Assembly (NCBI RefSeq): GCF_030518195.1
Contig: NZ_JAULSC010000019.1
Coordinates: forward strand, 24,409 to 88,408
DNA: 64,000 nucleotides
From: Nocardioides cremeus
Lineage (GTDB): Bacteria; Actinomycetota; Actinomycetes; Propionibacteriales; Nocardioidaceae
Reading direction: 5' to 3'
Shown here one piece after another: positions 58,745-64,000 of the stretch. Numbering within the stretch: position 1 is the stretch's first letter; each line of letters opens with the position of its first letter. The notes under the pieces were generated by a model. It saw nothing but the letters and a program-made list of their open reading frames with translations. It was not told where the DNA came from and ran no database searches. Position numbers and translations under genes: made by a program.

Positions 58745-59668
58745 TCACGGCGACCCCACCCCTGGGTTCGAGTCGAGAAAGCCGTCAGTTTTCGCGAACC
58801 GATCGGAATTGTCGAGGAAGCGCGGGAGCGGCTTGGCGACCGCCATCCGGCGCATCCACAGCAGCGTGGCCACGTAGGCAGTCAGTAAGACGGCGAGGAT
58901 GACCTGACCGAGCGGGCTGCCGTACGGCTCGATGTAGTCGCCGGTGAGGGCGAGCATGCCCAGGACGCCGAGGGTGATCACGGTGACCGTGCGGGCGGTG
59001 GTGCGCGGCTTGGCCTGGTCGGCGGCGATCTGGCGGCGGGCGCGCACGTCGGCGGCGACGGTCTCGGCGAGGGCGTCCAGCGCCTTGGCCAGGCCGGCCT
59101 GCCCGCGCCCGCTGGCGGCGAGGATCAGCTGGCTGGCCACCACGTCGCCGGTGGAGTCGTTGAGGTCCTCGGCGAAGGCGCGTAGCACGTCCTCGGTGGT
59201 GGCGGTGTTGTTCCAGAGCCGGGAGACCATCAGGCCGACCTCGCGCTCGATGGGCGCCGGCACCGACTGCAGCGACTTGATGAGAGCCGAGCGCAGCGAC
59301 TGGCCGGCCGTGAGCTTGCCCGACAGTGACCGGGTCCACTCCTCGAGCGCCTCGAGCTTCTCGACGTTCGCGGCCGCCTGCGGGGGTGAGAGCAGCAGCG
59401 GGATGCCGACGATCGCGGCCGGGACGAGCACGATCGCGATCACCCAGCCGGTCAGCAGCGCGACCAGGAGGCCGGCGACAGCGCCGCCGATGACCAGCAT
59501 CCGGGTGCGCGGGTTGAGCCGGGCGAACCAGCCACCCGCCCGGCCGAAGGGGGTGAGGGTCCGGGCGGGCCGCGACGGCTTGGGGGGTGCGGGGATCAGC
59601 GCGTAGACCATGCCGATCAGGCCGATGACGATGAGCGCCCCGAAGACGGCGGGCAGGAAGGCGGTCAT
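58745..59668 (-). CDS. tadB: TadB-like pilus membrane protein (T2SSF)
   Basis: This 307-residue protein has an N-terminal membrane segment, a pair near 55-90, and a T2SSF domain with L-E-E-W-T-R-S-L-S-G-K-L-T-A-G and A-S-G-R-G-Q-A-G-L. The last membrane segment is near 260-275, followed by a polar tail (about 280-307). Its 3' end lies at the edge of recombinase trio 2, so the tail may have been altered by the insertion. The start overlaps the TadA stop (ATGA). Confidence 0.8.
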   Translation of the reverse strand: MTAFLPAVFGALIVIGLIGMVYALIPAPPKPSRPARTLTPFGRAGGWFARLNPRTRMLVIGGAVAGLLVALLTGWVIAIVLVPAAIVGIPLLLSPPQAAANVEKLEALEEWTRSLSGKLTAGQSLRSALIKSLQSVPAPIEREVGLMVSRLWNNTATTEDVLRAFAEDLNDSTGDVVASQLILAASGRGQAGLAKALDALAETVAADVRARRQIAADQAKPRTTARTVTVITLGVLGMLALTGDYIEPYGSPLGQVILAVLLTAYVATLLWMRRMAVAKPLPRFLDNSDRFAKTDGFLDSNPGVGSP

Positions 59669-61371
59669 GAGGTTGCCACCCCGGGGTTTGCCTGGGATTC
59701 GGCCTTGTACGCCTCGATGTCGAACCCGTAGCGGGCGAGCTCCTGGGCGAGGAAGTTGTCGAGCTTCCCGGTGGCGACGGCGTGGCCGAGCTGGTTCGGG
59801 GCGAAGATCGGGGTGGTCGCATACCCGCGGGCCGCGTCGATGCTGGGCTGGACGACCAGGACCTCCTCGACCCAGCGGTGCTTGCGGAAGGTGCCGTCGC
59901 CGTTGGAAACGACTTCGGAGCGCAGGTACACCACGATGTCGATGGCAGCGGCGAGCTTGCTGATCGCGAGCTCGCGGGTGACCTGCGGGCCTTTCTCCAT
60001 GGCACAGGAGACGAGCTTCTCGATGGTGTGCTCGGCGCTGCGGGCGTGGGTGGTGCTGATCGAGCCCGGGCCGGACTCCATGGCCTTGAGCATGTTCCAG
60101 ACCTCCGGGCCGCGGACTTCGCCGACGATCTGGCGGGCGAGGTTGAACCGGAAGGAGTGGTGGATGGCCTCCTCGAGGCTGAACTCACCGGCCTGGCGGC
60201 CGTCGATGCCGACCTCGCCGGATCCGGGCCGGTGCTCCCAGGCGTGGACGATCTTGTGCCGGTCGACCAGCTCGTGCAGGTGCAGCTCGAACTCGGTCTC
60301 GAAGGTGCCGATCATCTCCCAGGGTGGGATGCACGAGCACAGGGCGCGGACCCAGGTGGTCTTGCCCGAGCCCTGGACGCCGGAGACGACGATGCTTTTG
60401 CCGGCGCGGACGCAGGCGGCGAGGAAGTCGGCCAGGACCGCGCCGCACGCCTTGCGGTCGTAGACCATCTCGTCCATCGACACCTCGCGCATCCCGTGCC
60501 GGCGGATCACCACCGAGGTGTAGGCCATCACCCAGGAGCCGGCCGCGAGCCGGGCGCCGCCGGGCAGGCGCAGGTCCAGGTGCGGACGCGCTTCAGTGAA
60601 GGGCCGGTTCTGCCGGGAGCCGAGGTCGGCGAGGAACTCGCGCAGCTCGTCCTCGGAGTCGGCGATCGGGGCGGCCTCGACCAGGGTGCCGTCGACGAGC
60701 TCCAGCCACACGGCGCAGTCGGGGCCGCGGGCGATGACGATGATGTTCTCCACGTCCTCGCGCTCGACCAGCGGCTGCAGCCGGCCGAGACCGAACAGTG
60801 CGGCCTTGAGGGCGGCCTTGAGGGCGTTCTCCTGCTGGCGGCTCCACGGTGGCCGGCCGGTTGAGACGAGGGCCTCGGCTTCGGACTTGATGAACTCCTC
60901 GATGACGTCGAGGCCCATCTGTTCGCGGTCCTCGTCGGTGACCCGGCCGCCCTCCTTGTCCAGCCGGGCGGTCAGCCGGGAGGAGATTTCGGCCCGGTAC
61001 TGGGCGATGAGCTCCCAGTCCAGCTCGACCTCCCCCCTGTCGGCGCCGTCGTAGTCGGTGGCGGCGATCGTGTATGGCTGGTCGTCGGGGTTGGCGACGA
61101 GTGGGCGGAGCGTGAAGTCCGAGCGGGTGCGGCCCGGCTGCTGGTCCTCGCTGGTCCAGGCGCCGGCGAAGATCGGCAGCGACGTCGGGTCGTGGTCCTC
61201 GCTGGTCGGCGCCGGCGGGGGTGGCTGCGTGGCTGGCTGGTTGCCGTTGGCGCCGCGGCCGCGGGCGAACGGGGAGCGCGGGCTGCGGTGTGCGTGTCGC
61301 GCCGCGAGCCATTCGTCGGCGCGGAGCGGCTCGCGGTCCTGGGCTCCGGGCTGGTGTCCGTTGGTGGTCAT
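59665..61371 (-). CDS. tadA: TadA/CpaF-like pilus ATPase
   Basis: This 568-residue protein from the ATG at 61371 has a disordered N-terminal ~100 residues (Pro/Gln/Arg-rich) and the CpaF/VirB11 core: Walker A S-G-V-Q-G-S-G-K-T-T near residue 333, Asp/Glu boxes in F-E-T-E-F-E-L-H, and Walker B-type G-E-V-R-G-P-E-V-W near 415. It powers assembly of the Flp pilus. It overlaps the TadZ-like gene (ATGA) and the tadB gene. Confidence 0.85.
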   Translation of the reverse strand: MTTNGHQPGAQDREPLRADEWLAARHAHRSPRSPFARGRGANGNQPATQPPPPAPTSEDHDPTSLPIFAGAWTSEDQQPGRTRSDFTLRPLVANPDDQPYTIAATDYDGADRGEVELDWELIAQYRAEISSRLTARLDKEGGRVTDEDREQMGLDVIEEFIKSEAEALVSTGRPPWSRQQENALKAALKAALFGLGRLQPLVEREDVENIIVIARGPDCAVWLELVDGTLVEAAPIADSEDELREFLADLGSRQNRPFTEARPHLDLRLPGGARLAAGSWVMAYTSVVIRRHGMREVSMDEMVYDRKACGAVLADFLAACVRAGKSIVVSGVQGSGKTTWVRALCSCIPPWEMIGTFETEFELHLHELVDRHKIVHAWEHRPGSGEVGIDGRQAGEFSLEEAIHHSFRFNLARQIVGEVRGPEVWNMLKAMESGPGSISTTHARSAEHTIEKLVSCAMEKGPQVTRELAISKLAAAIDIVVYLRSEVVSNGDGTFRKHRWVEEVLVVQPSIDAARGYATTPIFAPNQLGHAVATGKLDNFLAQELARYGFDIEAYKAESQANPGVATS

Positions 61372-62210
61372 GCGCGGCCTCCGATCGGGTGTGCGAGGGC
61401 GGCCTGGTTGGAGGTGAGGACGGAGTGGATCAGGGAGACTGCGGTGCGGTAGCTGCGCACCAGTTCGGAGGACTCGAACTTGCGGGGCTTGCGGGCGCCG
61501 TGGGAGTAGACCTCGGCGGCCTCGGGCTGCCAGTCCACCGATGCTGCGACGGAGATCTGGAGCGCGTTGGCGATGTGCCGCGACGTGTAGGGACGCACCC
61601 GCGGGACGCCCGTGGGCATCGCCGGCCACCGGCGGTCCTCGTCGACGAGAAGGAGGCCGAGTCGCGAGAGGCCACCGACGGCGGCGAACTGGTCGCGCAG
61701 CATCTTGGCCCAGGAGCGTGCACCGGCCAGCGCGGGCAGTGAGCTGCGAGTGACCAGCAGGGTCAGGTCGGAGGCAGCGATGAGCGGCTGCGGCCAGCCC
61801 GCGAGACCGAGCCGGCCGGCGTCGACGATGACGTCCTGCCCGTTGCGGTCCAGCGCGCGCAGTTGCTCGGCGAGCGGCTCCCACAGAGGCAGCAGGCTCG
61901 GGGCCTGCTCGTGGGCGCGGATGCCAGGCAGGAACCAGGGCGCCCGCTCGGCCGGGGCCTCGGGGTCCAGCAACAGCGTCTCGCGAGGAAGGGCGGCGGC
62001 CAGTGTCCCCTCGCGCAGCGCGAGGGCGAGGTTGATCAGCCCGCCGGTGGGCTCCTGGGTGCCGTGGAAGTAGCCGGCGAAGACCGCGGAGGAACCGGTC
62101 GGGTCGGCGTCGACCAGGAGCACGGGACGGTGCCAGTTGAGGGTGAGCCCCAGCGCCGTGGTCGAGACGCCGGGCGAACCGCTGGCCGAGGCCAGGACGA
62201 TCAGCGCCAT
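61368..62210 (-). CDS. TadZ/CpaE-like MinD-type protein without the Walker lysine
   Basis: This 280-residue protein has a MinD/ParA-like start (L-I-V-L-A-S-A-S-G-S-P-G-V-S-T-T-A) in which the Walker Lys is Val, followed by V-L-L-V-D-A-D-P-T and V-I-V-D-A-G-R-L. In Tad loci this position is held by TadZ/CpaE, which places the pilus machine in the cell and often has an atypical P-loop. The sequence is followed directly by tadA. Confidence 0.72.
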   Translation of the reverse strand: MALIVLASASGSPGVSTTALGLTLNWHRPVLLVDADPTGSSAVFAGYFHGTQEPTGGLINLALALREGTLAAALPRETLLLDPEAPAERAPWFLPGIRAHEQAPSLLPLWEPLAEQLRALDRNGQDVIVDAGRLGLAGWPQPLIAASDLTLLVTRSSLPALAGARSWAKMLRDQFAAVGGLSRLGLLLVDEDRRWPAMPTGVPRVRPYTSRHIANALQISVAASVDWQPEAAEVYSHGARKPRKFESSELVRSYRTAVSLIHSVLTSNQAALAHPIGGRA

Positions 62211-62213
62211 TGG

Positions 62214-62900
62214 TCAGCGCTCCCGCGTGTCCAGGACGAGTGCGACCCGTCCGGTCGCGGCGCGGGCTGCCAGGTCGGCGGCGTCGCCCTCGGGGACAGA
62301 GACGTCGACAACGGTCTCGCCGGTCTCCTGCACGCGGCTAACACCAACGACGACTGCCTCGACCGTGACTGGGTCCTCGTTGGTGACCTCGCCCTGGTCG
62401 CCGGGCGTGGTGACGATCCGGACGGAGTCACCGGAGTAGAGCGGCTCGGACGGCATCTGCGCGGGGGTGAGGCTGATGCCCACCAGGGACTCCCCCTCCC
62501 CCGGCACCAGGCTGTCGGTGACGGCCGACTCGGTGAGCAGGGTGCCGGCCCACAGGTCGACGGCGGCGCGGCTGCCCTCGAGCTCGGCCTTCTGGCTCCC
62601 GGCGACCGGGCTCAGCGCCGGGTCGACGCTCACCCGCACAACCGAGAGGTCACCGGCCTCGATGGTCTCGCCGCGCTTGATGTCCTGGCTGACCACGAGG
62701 ACCTCTTGCGTGTCGTTGATGGAGGTGAAGGCGAACGCGGTGCCTAGCGCGCCTGCGGCGACAAGGGCCACACAGAGTGCGAACACCCATGGTCTGCGGC
62801 GCTGCTTGGGTCGTGGTCGTGGACTGTTGTTGAGCGTGGGCATGCGACGGCTGGTGGGGGTTGCCTCGCCTGACAGGCCTTGAGCGGTGTTCTGTGACAT
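62214..62900 (-). CDS. CpaB/RcpC-like SAF-domain protein, first Tad gene
   Basis: This 228-residue protein from the ATG at 62900 has one membrane segment (about 38-62) and a SAF domain at about 68-130 (V-S-Q-D-I-K-R-G-E-T-I-E-A-G-D-L). The C-terminal domain ends in V-A-L-V-L-D-T. CpaB/RcpC proteins act at the outer side of Tad pili, probably touching the cell wall. It is the first gene after promoter copy 3, 26 bases upstream of the start. Confidence 0.78.
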   Translation of the reverse strand: MSQNTAQGLSGEATPTSRRMPTLNNSPRPRPKQRRRPWVFALCVALVAAGALGTAFAFTSINDTQEVLVVSQDIKRGETIEAGDLSVVRVSVDPALSPVAGSQKAELEGSRAAVDLWAGTLLTESAVTDSLVPGEGESLVGISLTPAQMPSEPLYSGDSVRIVTTPGDQGEVTNEDPVTVEAVVVGVSRVQETGETVVDVSVPEGDAADLAARAATGRVALVLDTRER

Positions 62901-62925
62901 GGATCCCGAGTCCTCTCGTGTCTCG

Positions 62926-62961
62926 ATCACCTACGTGTCAAGACGGGCCCGGAGCGATCAG
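62926..62961 (-). promoter_or_regulatory. conserved transfer-gene promoter motif, copy 3
   Basis: On the minus strand: CTGATCGCT, 13 bases, GACACGTAGGTGAT. It has the same 13-base gap as copies 1 and 2. It lies 26 bases upstream of the first Tad gene and 12 bases from the symmetric operator at 62974. Confidence 0.7.
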
Positions 62962-62973
62962 CGCGAGCCCAAC

Positions 62974-63005
62974 TCGATACGGACACACTAGTGCATTCCT
63001 ATCGA
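62974..63005. promoter_or_regulatory. symmetric operator next to the Tad promoter
   Basis: TCGATA, six bases, CACTAGTG, six bases, TATCGA: nested perfect symmetry over 32 bases. It lies between the -35-like part of promoter copy 3 and the XRE gene. It is the best candidate for the binding site of the double-XRE protein. Confidence 0.6.
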
Positions 63006-63013
63006 ACGTCTCG

Positions 63014-63180
63014 TCATCCACAGGTGACCGCTTCCGAGATGCCATCGCCCAGTCCTGACCGGAGGGTCGCGCGGCTCAATCCCCCCGATGGGACCGAGCA
63101 TCACGCCTCCAAACGATCCGGAGTCCATGGGACCACAAAATCGTCCGGGTCTCCCGGAACAAATTCTCACCTGTGGATAA
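63014..63180. other. pair of inverted DnaA-box-like sequences
   Basis: TCATCCACAGGTGA at 63014-63027 and TCACCTGTGGATAA at 63167-63180 are reverse complements except for one base. The second contains the perfect DnaA box TTATCCACA. About 140 bases lie between them in the gap upstream of the XRE gene. This is a candidate plasmid or element origin. Confidence 0.35.
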
Positions 63181-63199
63181 GGGTCAAACCCGCCTGCGC

Positions 63200-63664
63200 C
63201 TACGAACTCGGTCGGGCCGAGGCTGTTCCGCTGCGCCGGCGTTGCCGTTGCGCCTCATGGAATGCTGCGACAACCAGTTCGACGGACTCCCCGAGTACGC
63301 GGGCTAGCGCTTTGAGCGACTGTGGTGCAGGGAGTCGGGTCCAGCGCCCTTGCTCCCAGGCGTAATAGGTCGGCACAGCCACGTTCACGGACGTGGCGAG
63401 TTCGGGGACGGTGAGCCCTGCCTGCAGGCGCAGCGCTCGGAGATCGGGGACATCACCGTCGAGGTGAATTAGCCGCAGCGCCGGGATGTCGAGGGCATTG
63501 GCGAGTCTGACCAGGAAGTCGGGGCGCGGAGATGACGTGCCCAACTCCCAGCGTGAGATGCGCTCACCCCCGGCCGCTCCCACCAGACGCGCCAACTCAT
63601 GCTGAGTCAACCCCGCTTCCTCGCGAGCAGCCCTCAACGCGTTGGGATCGATTCCGGAGGCCAT
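63200..63664 (-). CDS. double XRE-type regulator
   Basis: This 154-residue protein has two XRE helix-turn-helix domains in tandem: residues about 8-60 (G-L-T-Q-H-E-L-A-R-L-V-G, I-S-R-W-E-L-G) and 75-130 (G-L-T-V-P-E-L-A-T-S-V-N-V, Y-Y-A-W-E-Q-G-R). The first end is like phage/plasmid repressors. It is the nearest regulator to the Tad operon, and the symmetric operator at 62974 lies between them. It may control pilus and transfer genes. Confidence 0.78.
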   Translation of the reverse strand: MASGIDPNALRAAREEAGLTQHELARLVGAAGGERISRWELGTSSPRPDFLVRLANALDIPALRLIHLDGDVPDLRALRLQAGLTVPELATSVNVAVPTYYAWEQGRWTRLPAPQSLKALARVLGESVELVVAAFHEAQRQRRRSGTASARPSS

Positions 63665-64000
63665 CGCCGACGAACACTAGCGGTGCCGATCCTCTGCGGG
63701 ACAGGTCAGTCTGGCTACCCGGACCGACGACCTGGGACCGCGGAGCCCGTCCGTCTCACTCAGCGATGGCGCCGCTCGCGACGCGGACACTCCTCGCCGC
63801 ATGGCGAATGACGTTGGGCCCGACATCGCGCCCAGCCTCGGTGTCACCACTCGGCGGTCTTGCCCACGCTGGCCACCCGGTGAATATTCGCCTTACTGGG
63901 GTCCAGCGGCGGCGTGTTCCGGGGCCGTCGGGGTGACTGCTCGTTGGCGGGCTTGGGGGCCGGTGTTGGCGTGGTTGGGGGCCATCCGTTTCTAGGCTCC
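63665..64000. other. window end, no clear gene
   Basis: Short overlapping frames only, none with a convincing start or composition. The next gene probably lies beyond the window. Confidence 0.3.

Noticed and set aside
55239..58748. Very long frame (over 1100 codons) on the minus strand opposite recombinase trio 2
   Set aside because: It is a high-GC shadow of the trio genes; residues are low-complexity Arg/Gly/Val/Leu and no family pattern is present.
1..64000. CRISPR arrays, tRNA and rRNA genes
   Set aside because: I looked for regularly spaced repeats and for tRNA-like cloverleaf and rRNA sequence signatures on both strands and saw none, but short tRNA genes can be missed by eye.

Overview
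The window is high-GC DNA (mostly G or C at third codon positions, many GTG and TTG starts, four-base start/stop overlaps) from an actinobacterium. A Nocardioides- or Propionibacteriales-like host is a guess from gene style only. Almost everything fits a large conjugative element (integrative element or plasmid) carrying a type IV secretion locus, a Tad-type pilus locus, several defence systems and two copies of a three-gene recombinase module. I see no rRNA, tRNA or CRISPR array. I also see no relaxase and no recognisable replication initiator, so the element probably extends beyond both ends.

Layout. (1) 1-5.7 kb, accessory genes: a truncated PIN-domain gene, a degenerate ImmA/IrrE-like protein, an HNH protein, an unknown protein, and a two-gene unit (PD-(D/E)XK-like protein plus an AbiGi/DUF2971-like protein). 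(2) 5.7-13.2 kb: a KfrA-like coiled-coil DNA-binding protein facing a complete Wadjet operon, jetABCD, across a cluster of GTTAC half-sites. (3) 13.2-20.7 kb, minus strand: conjugation genes, namely a VirD4/TraG-like coupling ATPase, a membrane partner, small proteins, and a 1047-residue exported protein with two nuclease-fold domains and three cell-wall-hydrolase-like domains. (4) 20.7-32.6 kb: an insertion in the conjugation locus, made of recombinase trio 1 followed by HxlR/DoxX/VOC/TetR/thioesterase/MMPL cargo. (5) 32.7-42.0 kb, minus strand: the T4SS core (VirB4-like ATPase, SCO6880-like protein, polytopic VirB6-like protein, VirB8/TcpC-like proteins, pilin-like peptide, ParA-like ATPase) and a regulator. 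(6) 42.3-47.3 kb: an ABC-three-component (ABC-3C) system and a frameshifted PD-(D/E)XK-like gene, set among three related recombination-site-like repeats. (7) 47.8-62.9 kb, minus strand: the Tad pilus operon (CpaB/RcpC, TadZ-like, TadA, TadB, TadC, Flp, TadE x2, TadG-like, LysM-BTAD regulator, lipoprotein, secreted protein), split between tadB and tadC by recombinase trio 2. (8) 63.2-63.7 kb: a double-XRE regulator with a symmetric operator and DnaA-box-like sequences.

How it works together (inference). One 36-bp promoter-like sequence, GTGATCGCT-N13-GACACRTAGGYGA, sits just upstream of the coupling-protein operon, the T4SS core operon and the Tad operon, always on the transcribed strand. This suggests one regulator or sigma factor switches on all transfer and pilus genes together, with the Tad pilus possibly acting in mating-pair formation. 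The defence cargo (Wadjet against circular DNA, ABC-3C, smaller nuclease pairs) would protect the element's niche against competing plasmids and phages. The two recombinase trios are similar but not identical, which points to separate insertions.
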